Assembly (NCBI RefSeq): GCF_900113175.1
Contig: NZ_FOOK01000023.1
Coordinates: 1-51,406, forward strand
Direction of reading: 5' to 3'
DNA from: Planifilum fulgidum
GTDB lineage: Bacteria; Bacillota; Bacilli; Thermoactinomycetales; DSM-44946
Length of the DNA: 51,406 nt
Below, in pieces: positions 8,946 through 18,845 of the stretch (its first letter is position 1; every line of letters starts with the position of its first letter). A program made the position numbers and the translations under genes. Below the pieces are notes generated by a model that saw nothing but the letters and a program-made list of their open reading frames with translations, made no database searches and had not been told where the DNA came from.

Positions 8946-11383
8946 CATTGCCGCGAAGGGCTGAGCTCGTTCCCCTCCACGACCAGTTTTCCGTCCTTCA
9001 CGTCGATGCGAACGGTGTCGCCCCGCTTGATCGTGCCGCTAAGCAGCGCTTCGGAAAGCCGGTCCTCGATGTGCTTCTGGATCACCCGGCGCAGGGGACG
9101 GGCTCCGTAGGTGGGATCGTACCCTTCTTTGGCCAAATGTTTCTTGGCTTCTTCGGTCAGGATGAAATCGATGTCCTGCTCCTTCAGGCGCTTCCGCAGT
9201 TCCTCGGCCATCAGCGAGACGATCTGCTGCAGGTGGACTTCCTCCAGGGGATGGAAGACGATCACGTCGTCGATCCGGTTGAGAAACTCGGGACGGAAGG
9301 TGCGCTTCAACTCCTGCAGAACGTTTTCCTTCATATTCTCATAGTCGGTATCATCCCCGGCGGTGAAGCCCAACCGGGAGTTTTTGCGGATGGTGCTCGC
9401 CCCCACGTTGGAGGTCATGATGATCACCGTGTTGCGGAAATCGACGGTGCGCCCCTTCCCGTCGGTAAGGCGTCCGTCTTCGAGCACCTGCAGCAGGATG
9501 TTGAACACCTCGGGGTGGGCTTTTTCCACTTCATCGAAGAGAACCACCGAATAGGGCTTGCGCCGCACCTTTTCGGTAAGCTGTCCCCCTTCGTCGTAGC
9601 CCACGTATCCCGGGGGCGCCCCCACCAGCCGCGCGGTGGAATGCTTCTCCATATATTCGGACATGTCGATGCGAATCATCGCGTCCTCGTCGCCGAACAA
9701 CGCCTCGGCCAAAGCCCGGGCCAGCTCCGTCTTCCCGACGCCCGTCGGACCGAGGAAGATGAAGGAGCCGATGGGCCGCTTGGGATCCTTCAGCCCGGCC
9801 CGAGCCCGACGGATCGCCCGGGCAACCGCTTTGACGGCTTCTTCCTGGCCGATCACCCGCTGGTGCAGGATTTCCTCCATTTTCAGGAGGCGCTCCGATT
9901 CTTCCTCCGCCAACTTGCGCACGGGAATCCCCGTCCAGCTGGCCACCACTTCGGCGATATCCTCCGTCGTCACTTCCGAATCGGTTTTGCCCTGATCCTC
10001 TTTCCAGCGGTTGCGGGTAATCTCCAGCTCTTCCCTCAGCTTTTGCTCCTTGTCGCGGAGAGAAGCCGCCTTTTCAAACTCCTGGCTTTGCACCGCGGCG
10101 TCCTTTTCCTTTTTGATGGCCTCCAGCTTTTGCTCCAGTTCCTTCAGCTCCGGGGGAACCGTATAGGAGCGGAGGCGCACTTTGGAGGCTGCTTCGTCAA
10201 TCAGGTCGATCGCCTTATCGGGGAGATAGCGGTCCGTGATATACCGGTCCGACAGCCGAACCGCCTGGATGATCGCCTCGTCGGTGATTTTCACCCGGTG
10301 ATGCGCCTCATAGCGATCCCGAAGCCCCTTCAGGATGAGGATCGCTTCCTCGGGGGTGGGCTCATCGACGACGATCGGCTGGAACCGGCGCTCCAGGGCG
10401 GCATCCTTCTCGATGTATTTCCGGTATTCATCCAGGGTGGTGGCGCCCACGCACTGCAGCTCGCCCCGGGCCAGAGCCGGCTTCAGGATGTTGGAGGCGT
10501 CGATGGCCCCCTCGGCTCCACCGGCCCCGATCAGCGTGTGCAGCTCGTCGATGAACAGGATGATGTTGCCCGCCTGGCGGATCTCATCCATGATCTTTTT
10601 CAGGCGGTCCTCAAATTCCCCGCGGTACTTGGTCCCCGCCACCACGGTTCCCATATCGAGGGTCATCACCCGTTTGCCCCGAAGGGTTTCGGGAATCTCC
10701 CCGTCGACGATCCGCTGGGCCAGGCCCTCGGCGATGGCCGTCTTCCCGACCCCCGGTTCCCCGATCAGGACGGGATTGTTTTTGGTCCGGCGGGAAAGGA
10801 CCTGGATCACCCGCTCGATCTCCTTGCTCCGGCCGATCACCGGATCCAGTTTCCCTTCCCGGGCGGCCGCCGTCAAATCCCGCGCGAGGCTGTCCAGGGT
10901 GGGGGTGTTGGCGGCGCTGCCGCCTTGATGGGGCGAGATCGCCTCGCTGCTGCCCAAAAGCTGCAGCACCTGCTGCCGCGCTTTGTTGAGACTGACGCCC
11001 AGGTTGTTCAGGACCCGGGCCGCCACCCCTTCACCTTCCCGGATCAACCCGAGCAGGATGTGCTCGGTGCCCACGTAGGTGTGCCCCAGCTTGCGCGCCT
11101 CATCCATCGACAATTCGATCACTTTTTTGGCCCGGGGGGTGTAGGCGATGTTGATGGGATGTCCCTGCCCGCGGCCGATCAGGGATTCCACTTCCTTCTG
11201 GATCTTCTCCAGACCCAGTCCCAATCCGATCAGGGCCTTCGCCGCGATGCCCTCTCCCTCCCGGACAAGTCCCAGCAAAATGTGCTCCGTTCCGATGTTG
11301 CTGTGTCCCAGCCGGACCGCTTCCTCCTGGGCCAGGGCCAGCACTTTTTGCGCCCGTTCGGTAAACCGGCCAAACATCATCAT
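8945..11383 (-). CDS. clpC: ATP-dependent Clp protease ATP-binding subunit ClpC
   Basis: An 812-residue Hsp100 unfoldase that feeds substrates, including arginine-phosphorylated proteins, to ClpP. The N-domain has two Clp repeats (each with GTEHILLGL). The first AAA+ module has Walker [10 protein letters not shown] and Walker [10 protein letters not shown] middle coiled-coil domain (UVR-like, about 415-470) binds adaptors. The second AAA+ module has GPTGVGKTE and [12 protein letters not shown], and ends with the D2 small domain. Three ATGs in tandem start the gene; GAGGTG lies just upstream. It is the last gene of the ctsR operon. Unusually, radA does not follow directly. Confidence 0.97.
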   Translation of the reverse strand: MMMFGRFTERAQKVLALAQEEAVRLGHSNIGTEHILLGLVREGEGIAAKALIGLGLGLEKIQKEVESLIGRGQGHPINIAYTPRAKKVIELSMDEARKLGHTYVGTEHILLGLIREGEGVAARVLNNLGVSLNKARQQVLQLLGSSEAISPHQGGSAANTPTLDSLARDLTAAAREGKLDPVIGRSKEIERVIQVLSRRTKNNPVLIGEPGVGKTAIAEGLAQRIVDGEIPETLRGKRVMTLDMGTVVAGTKYRGEFEDRLKKIMDEIRQAGNIILFIDELHTLIGAGGAEGAIDASNILKPALARGELQCVGATTLDEYRKYIEKDAALERRFQPIVVDEPTPEEAILILKGLRDRYEAHHRVKITDEAIIQAVRLSDRYITDRYLPDKAIDLIDEAASKVRLRSYTVPPELKELEQKLEAIKKEKDAAVQSQEFEKAASLRDKEQKLREELEITRNRWKEDQGKTDSEVTTEDIAEVVASWTGIPVRKLAEEESERLLKMEEILHQRVIGQEEAVKAVARAIRRARAGLKDPKRPIGSFIFLGPTGVGKTELARALAEALFGDEDAMIRIDMSEYMEKHSTARLVGAPPGYVGYDEGGQLTEKVRRKPYSVVLFDEVEKAHPEVFNILLQVLEDGRLTDGKGRTVDFRNTVIIMTSNVGASTIRKNSRLGFTAGDDTDYENMKENVLQELKRTFRPEFLNRIDDVIVFHPLEEVHLQQIVSLMAEELRKRLKEQDIDFILTEEAKKHLAKEGYDPTYGARPLRRVIQKHIEDRLSEALLSGTIKRGDTVRIDVKDGKLVVEGNELSPSRQ

Positions 11384-11439
11384 CTCAACACCTCGCTCGA
11401 AAGGATTGGTTCCGACTCCTCAGCCTGGTTTAGAACCTT

Positions 11440-12516
11440 TCAAAACCGCCTTTCCTGCGCCAACCGTTCGCGAATCAGCGCGGCTCGCCGCTTGTCGCGC
11501 TCTTCCGGTGTGAGAATCTGCCCCGCCTGATGCTGCAAAAATCCCGGCTGTGTGATCACCATCAGTTCATTCATCACGTGGGCCGACACATCGCGGATCA
11601 GTCCGAGATCAATTCCCAGCCGCACATCCGACAGCCGGCTCATCGCCTCCTTGGAATCGATGACGCGGGCGTTGGTCAAAATGCCGTAGGAACGGTACAC
11701 CCGGTCCTCCAGTTGGATGGGGGAGATTTCCATCAGATGGGCCCGGGCGTTTTTCTCATGCTGGATCAGTTGCTGCACGACTCCCTGCAACTTGTCGAGA
11801 ATTTCATCCTCCGTCAGCCCCAGGGTGACCTGGTTGGATACCTGGTACAGGTTTCCGAGGGCCTCGCTGCCCTCTCCGTAAATTCCCCGCACCGCCAGAC
11901 CCACCTGGGTGATGGCCGGCAGGAGCCGGTTCAGCTGTTCCGCCATGGCCAGCGCCGGCAGATGCACCATCACCGAAGCGCGGATTCCCGTCCCGACGTT
12001 GGTGGGACAACTGGTCAAAAAACCGCATTTCTCATCAAAGGCGTAGTTGAGGCGCTTTTCGAACCAATCATCCAGCTGATCGGCCAGCCGCCAGGCGTCC
12101 ACCAGCTGGAAGCCCGGAAACAGGCACTGGATGCGCAGGTGATCCTCCTCATTCACCATGATGCTGACGGCCTCGTTGCCGCTCAGGATCACGGCGCCGT
12201 GGCGGGATTCCTCCGCCATGTTGAGGCTGATCAGATGCTTTTCCACCAGCACGCGTTTTTCCAAATCGGTCAGATCCGCCATGGAAATCCATTGCGCGTC
12301 GCTGAAGACGGGATTGTCCCGTCCCCGGCGAAAGACCTGCTCCACCCGCTTGAGCACTTCCTTGGCTTGGTACTCGTCGGCAACGGTGGGAAAGGGAAGG
12401 TCGGCCAAGTTGCGCGCAATCCGGACCCGGCTGCTGATGACGATGTCGGATTGGGGGCCTTTTCCTCGCATCCATTCGCTGACGGAATTTCGGACATAAC
12501 GATGGGACACGCGCAT
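11440..12516 (-). CDS. mcsB: Protein-arginine kinase McsB
   Basis: McsB phosphorylates arginines on misfolded proteins and on CtsR, marking them for ClpCP. It is a phosphagen-kinase-fold protein of 358 residues. Nucleotide-binding arginines lie in SSRVRIARNL. The active-site segment is CPTNVGTGIRASVMVHLPAL with the conserved Cys, and the C-terminal phosphoarginine-binding helix region (DVRLGIDLGLI) is present. The ATG at 12516 overlaps the mcsA TGA as TGATG, a coupling arrangement. A GTG two codons later has better spacing from GGGAGG and may be the true start. Confidence 0.95.
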   Translation of the reverse strand: MRVSHRYVRNSVSEWMRGKGPQSDIVISSRVRIARNLADLPFPTVADEYQAKEVLKRVEQVFRRGRDNPVFSDAQWISMADLTDLEKRVLVEKHLISLNMAEESRHGAVILSGNEAVSIMVNEEDHLRIQCLFPGFQLVDAWRLADQLDDWFEKRLNYAFDEKCGFLTSCPTNVGTGIRASVMVHLPALAMAEQLNRLLPAITQVGLAVRGIYGEGSEALGNLYQVSNQVTLGLTEDEILDKLQGVVQQLIQHEKNARAHLMEISPIQLEDRVYRSYGILTNARVIDSKEAMSRLSDVRLGIDLGLIRDVSAHVMNELMVITQPGFLQHQAGQILTPEERDKRRAALIRERLAQERRF

Positions 12517-13043
12517 CAACCTCCCTGACTTTCCAGTTTTCCCTGCAGTTCCCGAATCCGGTCGCGCAGGCGGGCCGCTTCCTCAAATTCCTCGGCTTGA
12601 ACGCGCCGGGAAAGTTCCTCCTTGAGCCGCTCGATCTCCCGATGGATCTTCAACTTTCCACCGGTTCGCTCCGGAACCTTCCCCCGATGGGAGGTGTGCC
12701 CGTGAACCCGGCGGAACAGGGGATCCAGCCGATCCTTGAAGGTCCGGTAACAATCCATGCATCCAAAACGGCCCATCTTGGCAAATTGCCCGTAGGTCAG
12801 ACCGCACGTCGGACAGCGAAGTCCGGTGGACTGAACCCATTCCGGCCGGTTCCCCTGGGAGAGGTCGGGATTGAGAAGACCCGACAACAAATCCTGAAAG
12901 CTGAATCCGGTGTCCAGACCGGTAAATTTCTCCCCTTTTTCCTTGGCGCACACTTCACACAGGTGATACTCCGTCTTCTCGCCGTTGATGATTTTCGTGA
13001 AATGCAGGGTGGCCATCCGCTTGCCGCACTCTTCGCATAACAT
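12516..13043 (-). CDS. mcsA: McsB activator McsA (zinc-finger/UVR protein)
   Basis: McsA is the partner that activates the arginine kinase McsB. In 175 residues it has CxxC pairs: CEECG (3-7) with CEVCA (about 29-33), then CPTCG and CMDCY, giving two zinc sites. The C-terminus carries a UVR coiled-coil motif (EEFEEAARLRDRIREL) that contacts ClpC/McsB. It lies between ctsR (7 bases upstream) and mcsB (overlapping stop/start). Confidence 0.95.
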   Translation of the reverse strand: MLCEECGKRMATLHFTKIINGEKTEYHLCEVCAKEKGEKFTGLDTGFSFQDLLSGLLNPDLSQGNRPEWVQSTGLRCPTCGLTYGQFAKMGRFGCMDCYRTFKDRLDPLFRRVHGHTSHRGKVPERTGGKLKIHREIERLKEELSRRVQAEEFEEAARLRDRIRELQGKLESQGG

Positions 13044-13050
13044 GGCGGCG

Positions 13051-13521
13051 TCACTCTCCTTTTCCCGCGAATAGGATGGTTACCATTGCGCGCATGATCC
13101 GGGCACGAACCTGATCCCTTAGAGGCACCGGCAGCTGCATGACGTCGCGGGCGATGATGCGCCGCATCAGTCGGGCCTCCCGGGGCGTCATCAACTCCTC
13201 CTCCCGAAGCCGATCGATGATGTCCTCCGCCTGGGACTGGCTGATCGACTCGCCGATTTGGCGCAGGAGGACATCGTAGACGCTCCCCGGGGAAGCCAGC
13301 CGCACCCTGCGAATCCGGATGTAGCCGCCGCCCCCCCGTTTGCTCTCCACTATATACCCTTTTTCCACTGTAAAACGGGTGCTAATCACATAGTTGATCT
13401 GCGAAGGAACGCACTGAAACCGGTCCGCCAGCTCGCTCCGCTTGATCTCGATGATCCCGGACCGGCTCTGGTCGAGGATCTTCTTCAAGTGGTGCTCGAT
13501 GATATCCGAAATGCTGGGCAT
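13051..13521 (-). CDS. ctsR: Transcriptional repressor CtsR
   Basis: CtsR represses the clp heat-shock genes and is inactivated at high temperature and by McsB. It has 156 residues. The N-terminal winged helix-turn-helix has the glycine-rich wing KRGGGGYIRI (about 60-69), which is the thermosensor and minor-groove contact. The C-terminal dimerisation and McsB/ClpC-interaction domain follows. A canonical CtsR box lies immediately upstream of the gene, so the operon is autoregulated. The start ATG has GGGGG seven bases ahead. Confidence 0.95.
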   Translation of the reverse strand: MPSISDIIEHHLKKILDQSRSGIIEIKRSELADRFQCVPSQINYVISTRFTVEKGYIVESKRGGGGYIRIRRVRLASPGSVYDVLLRQIGESISQSQAEDIIDRLREEELMTPREARLMRRIIARDVMQLPVPLRDQVRARIMRAMVTILFAGKGE

Positions 13522-13540
13522 CGAACAACCCCCTGTTGAC

Positions 13541-13557
13541 TTTGACTAACTTTGACC
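13541..13557 (-). promoter_or_regulatory. CtsR operator
   Basis: On the minus strand the sequence is GGTCAAA-GTT-AGTCAAA, matching the CtsR tandem heptamer consensus RGTCAAA-N3-RGTCAAA. It lies between the -10 box and the ctsR start, where bound repressor would block RNA polymerase. Confidence 0.9.
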
Positions 13558-13567
13558 TTCACTTTCT

Positions 13568-13595
13568 ATTATATATCCCTCCGCGGGAAATGCAA
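13568..13595 (-). promoter_or_regulatory. Promoter of the ctsR-clpC operon
   Basis: On the minus strand: TTGCAT (13595-13590), a 16-base spacer and TATAAT (13573-13568). It is a vegetative sigma-A type promoter placed just upstream of the CtsR box. Confidence 0.75.
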
Positions 13596-13731
13596 GGGGT
13601 TTTCTGAAAAAATGCGCGTGGACCCTGCTTTCAGGAAACCTCCCGTTACGATCTCCCATCGGTCCTTTCATTACCAGTGTTCCGCCGCCGGGTTGCTTTC
13701 ATACAGCGAAACCGATTTCCGGTAGAGACGC

Positions 13732-13765
13732 AAAAAGCGGCGGGGCACACACCCGCCGCTTTTTC
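13732..13765. terminator. Bidirectional terminator between mgtC-like gene and ctsR
   Basis: AAAAAGCGGCGGG and CCCGCCGCTTTTT form a perfect stem with A and T runs on both sides. It overlaps the stop codon of the MgtC-family gene. Confidence 0.8.
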
Positions 13766-14453
13766 ATCCGGTGCGCACGCCTTTGACGCCTTTTACACGG
13801 CGCACCTCCTCCACGATCCGCGTCGTGGAGATCTCCTCCGAAAGGCGGATCGTGAAGGAGATCTTGATCCGTCCATCCCCCGGATCTTCCTCATCGATGG
13901 TCACCTTGCGAATGCCGGCGCCGATTTCCCTCAAAACGGACGCGAGCTCTCCCAATTTTCCCGGCTCGTCCTTGACCGTGACCACGATCTTTGCAAGACG
14001 GCGGCGCCCGACCACAAGCCTTTCCATCCGGTTCAACAGCTCCAGGCTCACCAGGGCCAGGATGGTGGTCAACACCGCGCCGAACATGTATCCGGCCCCA
14101 ACGGCCAGACCGATGCCGGCCACCACCCAGAGCGAGGCCGCCGTCGTCAGCCCGCTCACCGTCAACCCGTGCCGGAGGATCGTTCCCGCCCCCAAAAAGC
14201 CGATTCCGCTCACCACCTGGGCGGCCAGCCGGGCGGGATCGGCCCGCACGTTTTCCTCCTTAATGAAATCGGAAAATCCGTAAATGGAGATCAGCATGAT
14301 CAACGCCGATCCGAGGCAGACGAGAATGTGCGTCCGAAAACCGGCCGGATGCGCATCCCTCTCCCGTTCCCAGCCGATCAGACCGCCGAGCACCGCCGCC
14401 ATGAACAGACGAAAGGCCGTCTCCCAATAGGGAAGGGTCCACACGCTGTTCAT
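13764..14453 (-). CDS. MgtC/SapB family membrane protein
   Basis: A 229-residue membrane protein of the MgtC/SapB family, with the conserved start RLFMAAVLGGLIGWERE, then GFRTHILVCLGSALIM and the signature VSGIGFLGAGTILR. Four to five hydrophobic helices occupy about residues 1-140. A soluble C-terminal ACT-like domain follows (KIVVTVKDEPGKLGELASVL). Family members are linked to growth in low magnesium and acid and modulate the F-ATPase or phosphate uptake in pathogens; here the role is unknown. The ATG at 14453 is preferred because AAGGCGGTG precedes it. A GTG 30 bases upstream is possible. Confidence 0.85.
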   Translation of the reverse strand: MNSVWTLPYWETAFRLFMAAVLGGLIGWERERDAHPAGFRTHILVCLGSALIMLISIYGFSDFIKEENVRADPARLAAQVVSGIGFLGAGTILRHGLTVSGLTTAASLWVVAGIGLAVGAGYMFGAVLTTILALVSLELLNRMERLVVGRRRLAKIVVTVKDEPGKLGELASVLREIGAGIRKVTIDEEDPGDGRIKISFTIRLSEEISTTRIVEEVRRVKGVKGVRTG

Positions 14454-14501
14454 TTTGTCACCGCCTTGTTCCCAATTCTTCACCGGTCCCCTCGGCGAAA
14501 A

Positions 14502-15194
14502 TCAGGATGGATCTCCGCAACGGTTCAACAAGACGGGTAAAATGTCCGGGAACCGGTCCACCACAACATCGGCATCCTTCAATTCATCCTCCCGGCCGAA
14601 CCGGGTGAATCCGGGATAACGACAACCGATCACCTTCAGGCCGTTGGCCTTGCCCGCCCGGACGTCGGATTTCCGATCCCCCACCATGAACCCGCCGGTG
14701 ACCCCGTGCTCTTCCATCAACATGCGCACCAGTTCTTCCTTGGTTTCCGTTCCGTGGTCCCCCGCCCCGTAAACGCCGGTAAAGAGCGGGCTGAGGCGAA
14801 AGGTTTCCAGCACGCCGTCGAGATAGGAGCGAAGCCCGTTGCTGGCGATAAACAGCCGCCACCCTTCCGCCTTCAGGCGGCGCAAAGTTTCGGCCACCCC
14901 GGGATACAGCCGGCCTTCTCCCCGCCGCAAACCGGCCAGCTCCTCCTCCAGGGTCCAGCGGTCGGCCCTTTTCCTCGTCCCCTCGTCCGCCTCCGGCAAC
15001 AGGCGGGACCAGATTTCCTCCTGGGTCATTCCGAACACCGATTGGATCTCCCCGTCGGACGGGGGATCCCCCCGGTAAAGCCCCTCCTCCCTCAGCCGCA
15101 TGAAAGCCCGGCGGAAAGCGGGCAAGGCCACCGTTTCCGATTGAAACAGCGTCCCATCCATGTCAAATATCGCGGTTTTCTCGCTGCAGCACAC
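14502..15194 (-). CDS. HAD-superfamily phosphatase
   Basis: A 230-residue haloacid dehalogenase-like hydrolase. All four motifs are visible: I, FDMDGTLFQSE near residue 10; II, FIASNG; III, Lys in TETKEELV; IV, VGDRKSDVRAG. A helical cap lies between motifs I and II (subtype IA), as in phosphoglycolate phosphatase, PpaX and beta-phosphoglucomutase; the substrate cannot be told. The GTG at 15194 is chosen because GGAGGAAAAGGAG precedes it. The longer frame upstream encodes an improbable Pro/Arg/Gly-rich tail. Confidence 0.85.
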   Translation of the reverse strand: MCCSEKTAIFDMDGTLFQSETVALPAFRRAFMRLREEGLYRGDPPSDGEIQSVFGMTQEEIWSRLLPEADEGTRKRADRWTLEEELAGLRRGEGRLYPGVAETLRRLKAEGWRLFIASNGLRSYLDGVLETFRLSPLFTGVYGAGDHGTETKEELVRMLMEEHGVTGGFMVGDRKSDVRAGKANGLKVIGCRYPGFTRFGREDELKDADVVVDRFPDILPVLLNRCGDPS

Positions 15195-15425
15195 GTTTTC
15201 GACTCCTTTTCCTCCGGATGATGCGGGGCTTTGATCCCGCGGGGCGATCGCCCCTTTTCGCGAAAACGGCGGCAAAAGCCTTCCTCCGCCCTCGACGGAA
15301 AGAGCCCCCTTCGAAAAAAAGGATCCGCCGAAGCTTTTCCGCTCCGGAGGCCGAGGATCCTCAGCAGTCTCCCGGTCCGTTCGGCAGATCCCTTTCAAAG
15401 CCGGATCGCGCCGGGCGATCCGCTT

Positions 15426-16136
15426 CTATTGAAATCGCTGTTCATACATTTCCTTGAAATGCTCCAAATTATCGGTCACGCACAACACGGAAGGATATCG
15501 TGCCGCCTTGTCAAACTGCCATTCTAGATTGACCGGCCACACAATCAGCTGGATGTCCGACCTCCGGCAACGCTCCACGAAGTCATCCGTGAGATATTCG
15601 ACCCTGAGGGACAGGTAGCGGGCACGGATCTCCTCCATAAAGGGAAAGACAGTGGGGGTGGATCCCCATTGAATCAGCCCCAATTCCACTTCGCTTGATA
15701 GTTTGCGCATGTTGGCGATGGCGTAATGATTGAAGGAGGAAATGAAGACCTGGTCCAACATGTCCGTTTTTTTGAGGACCTCCAGCACGGTCTCCTCCAT
15801 CCCCGGATACAGGTTTCCCAGTTGCTTCAACTCCACTTTCACGGTCATTTTGCCTTTGGCAAACAACAGGGCCTCTTCCAAAGTGGGAATCGTTTCATTT
15901 CTCCCCACGCGGAACCGTTTCAATTCCTCCAAAGTGTAATCCTTGATCCAGCCCTCCCCGTCGGTCATGCGGTCGATTGTCGGGTCATGCATCAGGACGG
16001 GAATACCGTCTTTGCTCAGATGGACGTCCATCTCAAGATGGGTGAATCCGAGATCATAGGCGGCTTGAAACGAAGACATGGTGTTTTCCGGATATCGCAG
16101 GGGATAGCCCCGGTGTGCCACGCCTCTTATTTTCAC
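15426..16136 (-). CDS. Glycerophosphodiester phosphodiesterase
   Basis: A 236-residue GDPD TIM-barrel enzyme that releases glycerol-3-phosphate from glycerophosphodiesters. Catalytic motifs: AHRGYPLRYPENT (7-19), LEMDVHLSKDGIPVLMHD with metal-binding Glu/Asp and the second His, and VELKQ. No signal peptide is seen, so it is cytoplasmic, like the short Bacillus paralogues. The GTG at 16136 follows AGAAAGGAG at a suitable distance; upstream in-frame residues lack family similarity. Confidence 0.9.
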   Translation of the reverse strand: MKIRGVAHRGYPLRYPENTMSSFQAAYDLGFTHLEMDVHLSKDGIPVLMHDPTIDRMTDGEGWIKDYTLEELKRFRVGRNETIPTLEEALLFAKGKMTVKVELKQLGNLYPGMEETVLEVLKKTDMLDQVFISSFNHYAIANMRKLSSEVELGLIQWGSTPTVFPFMEEIRARYLSLRVEYLTDDFVERCRRSDIQLIVWPVNLEWQFDKAARYPSVLCVTDNLEHFKEMYEQRFQ

Positions 16137-16454
16137 AAAAAATGCTCCTTTCTGATGGAAAACGTGCGCAATTTCATTATAGAGAAGAACGGACCATGAA
16201 ACAAAAGGGGAAAGACGCCGGCGGAAAGAGGTGCAACTTCCGGATCCAATGGACTGTTTGCCCATCGAAAAATAGGGAAATAAGTTGATTACATGATTCT
16301 TTCCCCTTTTGCGGAAAAGGAAAACTCTCTCTTCCCTCCGGCTGCGGGATGCCCGAAAAAATGTGCCCGGCCGCCGGGCGGCCGGGATCTCCGGCGCATA
16401 TTTCCGCCACGGGACGTCAGAAATTCTTCCGCAGGAGAAAAGGCGTCCCTTCCC
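16137..16454. other. Intergenic region with terminator
   Basis: No gene is seen in these 318 bases. The recognisable element is the GC-rich hairpin at 16356-16386, listed separately. Confidence 0.6.
16356..16386 (-). terminator. Terminator after the acyl-CoA dehydrogenase gene
   Basis: CCGGCCGCC and GGCGGCCGG form a near-perfect stem (16367-16385). On the minus strand it is followed by GCACATTTTTTCGG, giving a usable U-tract about 70 bases past the stop codon. Confidence 0.7.
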
Positions 16455-17597
16455 TCACATCAAACGGCTCATGACCAGCTTCTGGATCTGGGTCGTCCCC
16501 TCGTAAATGCTGAGCACCTTGGCGTCGCGCATCCACTTCTCCACCGGGAAGTCCCGCATGTAGCCATATCCCCCGAGGATCTGCACCGCCTGGGTGGTGA
16601 CCTCCATCGCCATCTCCGCGGCGTAGGCCTTGGCCATGCTTCCCTCCAGGGCGCAGGACTCGCCCCGGTCCGCCAGCTCGGCGGCCCGCCACACCAGAAA
16701 CCGGGCGGCGTCGATCTTGGTGCGCATGTCGGCGAGCATGAAGGAGATCGACTGGTGGTGGAAAATGGGCCTGCCGAACTGGACGCGCCGCTTGGCGTAA
16801 TCCAGGGCGTATTCGTAGGCCGCCCGGGCCACTCCCACCGCCGCCGCCCCCACGATGGGCCGGGAGTGCTCCAGCATCTTCATCGCGTAGAAAAAGCCCC
16901 GGTTTTCCTCGCCCACCAGGAATTCGGCGGGAATCCGGCAATCTTCAAAGATGACGTCGCCGGTATGGGAAGCCCGCTGCCCCATCTTGCGCTCCTTTTT
17001 TCCCCCGGAAATGCCCGGCGCGTCCTTCGGGACGAGAAAGAGGGAAACCCCGTTGTGGCCGTCCTCCGGCTTCGTTTTGGCGAAAACCAGGTACAGATCG
17101 GCGATTCCCCCGTTGGTGATGAAGCACTTCCGGCCATTTATGACCCATTCGTCCCCCCGCCGGATCGCCCGGGTCCGGATGGCGCCGAAATCGGAGCCGG
17201 CCCCCGGCTCGGTGAGGCAGACGGCCCCGAGGCGGGCCTGCTTCGGATCGCACAGGAAAGTGAGCCACCTTCGCTTCTGCTCCTCCGTCCCGAACCAGTG
17301 GATCAGCCCGGCGGCCAGGGCGGTCACGCCGAAGGAAGTGGCCATCCCGGCGCATCCCCAGAACAACTCCTCCGAGATGATGCAGGAGGTGAGGAGGCTG
17401 TCGACGCCCCCTCCCAGGTATTCCTCCGGAAACCGGTAGGTGATGAGGCCGGCCCGGTGGGCCTTTTCGTACACCTCCCGGGGAAAGCGTTCCTGCTCGT
17501 CGCACTCGGGGGCCACCGGCCGCATCTCCTCTTCGGCGAACCGGCGGGCCAGCCGCTGCATTTGACGCTGCTCATCCGTCATCTGAAAGGAAATCAT
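16455..17597 (-). CDS. Acyl-CoA dehydrogenase
   Basis: A 380-residue flavoenzyme that introduces the alpha-beta double bond into acyl-CoA. Signatures: AVCLTEPGAGSDFGAIRT (first ACAD motif), FITNGG, QFGRPIFHHQSI, VQILGGYGYMRDFPVEKW (second signature) and the catalytic Glu in IYEGTTQIQ. The ATG at 17597 has GGAGG eight bases upstream and overlaps the stop of the CoA-transferase gene as ATGA, so the two are coupled. The exact acyl chain is not readable; medium/short or branched substrates are typical of this length. Confidence 0.92.
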   Translation of the reverse strand: MISFQMTDEQRQMQRLARRFAEEEMRPVAPECDEQERFPREVYEKAHRAGLITYRFPEEYLGGGVDSLLTSCIISEELFWGCAGMATSFGVTALAAGLIHWFGTEEQKRRWLTFLCDPKQARLGAVCLTEPGAGSDFGAIRTRAIRRGDEWVINGRKCFITNGGIADLYLVFAKTKPEDGHNGVSLFLVPKDAPGISGGKKERKMGQRASHTGDVIFEDCRIPAEFLVGEENRGFFYAMKMLEHSRPIVGAAAVGVARAAYEYALDYAKRRVQFGRPIFHHQSISFMLADMRTKIDAARFLVWRAAELADRGESCALEGSMAKAYAAEMAMEVTTQAVQILGGYGYMRDFPVEKWMRDAKVLSIYEGTTQIQKLVMSRLM

Positions 17598-18811
17598 GGG
17601 GATTTTCCTCCCTCCACGATGCCTTCCTCCATAAAGCGGTCGATTTCCTCCCGGCGAAAGCCCATCTCCTGGAGAATTTCGACGGTGTGTTCCCCCCGCC
17701 GGGGAGCCGGCGTCACGGGATTTCCCTCCCGCTTGTCGCGGGAGGACAAAAACCCGCTGTTGGGCATCACCTGAAATCCCTCCGTCGGATGATCCAGCGC
17801 GAAAAAGTTCTCCCGCTCCCGGGCCTGGGCGGAGCGGACGGCTTCGGAAAGGGTGAGGACCGGCGTGAGACAGCAGTCGGCCTCCTCGCCGATGCGGACC
17901 CACTCTTCCAAATTTCGGCTCCGAAACAGTTCCGCCACTTCCCGGTACAATCCGCTCGGGTCATCGGGGGGCGAAAAGCCCCGGTCCCGCCATTCCGGAC
18001 GGCCCACCGCGTCGCAAAAACGATTCCAAAACTTGGGCTCCAGCGCCCCCAGGGCGACGTAACGGCCGTCCGCCGTTTCATACACATGGTAGGCGGTCAT
18101 CGCCCCGCACAAAAGGTGGGAGCCCCGGGTGACCTTCTCACCGCTTTGTTCCAACGCGAGGGGAAAAACCTGCCAGCTGTGCAAAACATCCGTCATGGAC
18201 ACGTCCAGGACCGCCCCTTCGCCGGTGCGCAGGCGGCGGACCCAGGCGGCGAGGATCTGTTCGACGGCCGCCATGCCTCCGGCCAGGTCGGCCACCTGGA
18301 CCGTGGGGATCGACGGCGGACCTCCATACGTTCCGATTCCGTCCAACAGACCGGTTACGGCCGCGTAATTGATGTCGTGGCCCGCCCGGGAAGCCATCGG
18401 GCCATGCTGGCCGTATCCGGTGAGGGAACAGTAGATCAGGCCGGGATGGATCTTGCGGAGCGTCTCCGCATCCAGGCCGAACCGGGCCATCACGCCCGGC
18501 CGGAAGCTCTCCACCACCACGTCCACCTTCGGTATCAGGCGATGAAGGATCTCTCGTCCCGCCTCCGTCTTCACGTCGATCGCCAGGCTCCGCTTGTTCC
18601 GGTTCAGGAGAAGAAAGAGCCGACCCGTTTCCTCGGCAAGGGGGGGCAAATGGCGGGCCGGATCGCCGATGTGGGGATCCTCCACCTTGATCACGTCCGC
18701 CCCCATGTCGGCCAGGCGCATGGTGGCAAAGGGCCCGGGAAGGTAGCGGGAGAAATCCAGCACCTTCATCCCCTTGAGAAAATCCTGCCGTCGGAATTCC
18801 ACTACCTCCAC
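17594..18811 (-). CDS. CaiB/BaiF family CoA-transferase
   Basis: A 405-residue class III CoA-transferase or racemase. N-terminal pattern KVLDFSRYLPGPFATMRLADMGADVIKVE is followed by NRNKRSLAIDVK, the GHDINY segment typical of the alpha-methylacyl-CoA racemase/CoA-transferase group, and LTGYGQHGP. It either transfers CoA to a carboxylic acid or epimerises a 2-methylacyl-CoA before dehydrogenation by the overlapping acyl-CoA dehydrogenase. The coupling with that gene favours a shared substrate pathway. The gene is separated from the thiolase by a terminator-like hairpin, so it may have its own promoter. Confidence 0.85.
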   Translation of the reverse strand: MEVVEFRRQDFLKGMKVLDFSRYLPGPFATMRLADMGADVIKVEDPHIGDPARHLPPLAEETGRLFLLLNRNKRSLAIDVKTEAGREILHRLIPKVDVVVESFRPGVMARFGLDAETLRKIHPGLIYCSLTGYGQHGPMASRAGHDINYAAVTGLLDGIGTYGGPPSIPTVQVADLAGGMAAVEQILAAWVRRLRTGEGAVLDVSMTDVLHSWQVFPLALEQSGEKVTRGSHLLCGAMTAYHVYETADGRYVALGALEPKFWNRFCDAVGRPEWRDRGFSPPDDPSGLYREVAELFRSRNLEEWVRIGEEADCCLTPVLTLSEAVRSAQARERENFFALDHPTEGFQVMPNSGFLSSRDKREGNPVTPAPRRGEHTVEILQEMGFRREEIDRFMEEGIVEGGKSP

Positions 18812-18845
18812 TCCTTTTCGGGAAAGCGTTTACATCCTTGAAAGG

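Noticed and set aside
8948-11530. An 860-codon plus-strand open frame opposite clpC
   Set aside because: Shadow of clpC; no ribosome site, no domain, composition typical of antisense translation.
16455-17903. A 482-codon version of the acyl-CoA dehydrogenase
   Set aside because: The extra N-terminal 100 codons overlap the CoA-transferase gene in another frame and have no family similarity; the ATG at 17597 has a good ribosome site.
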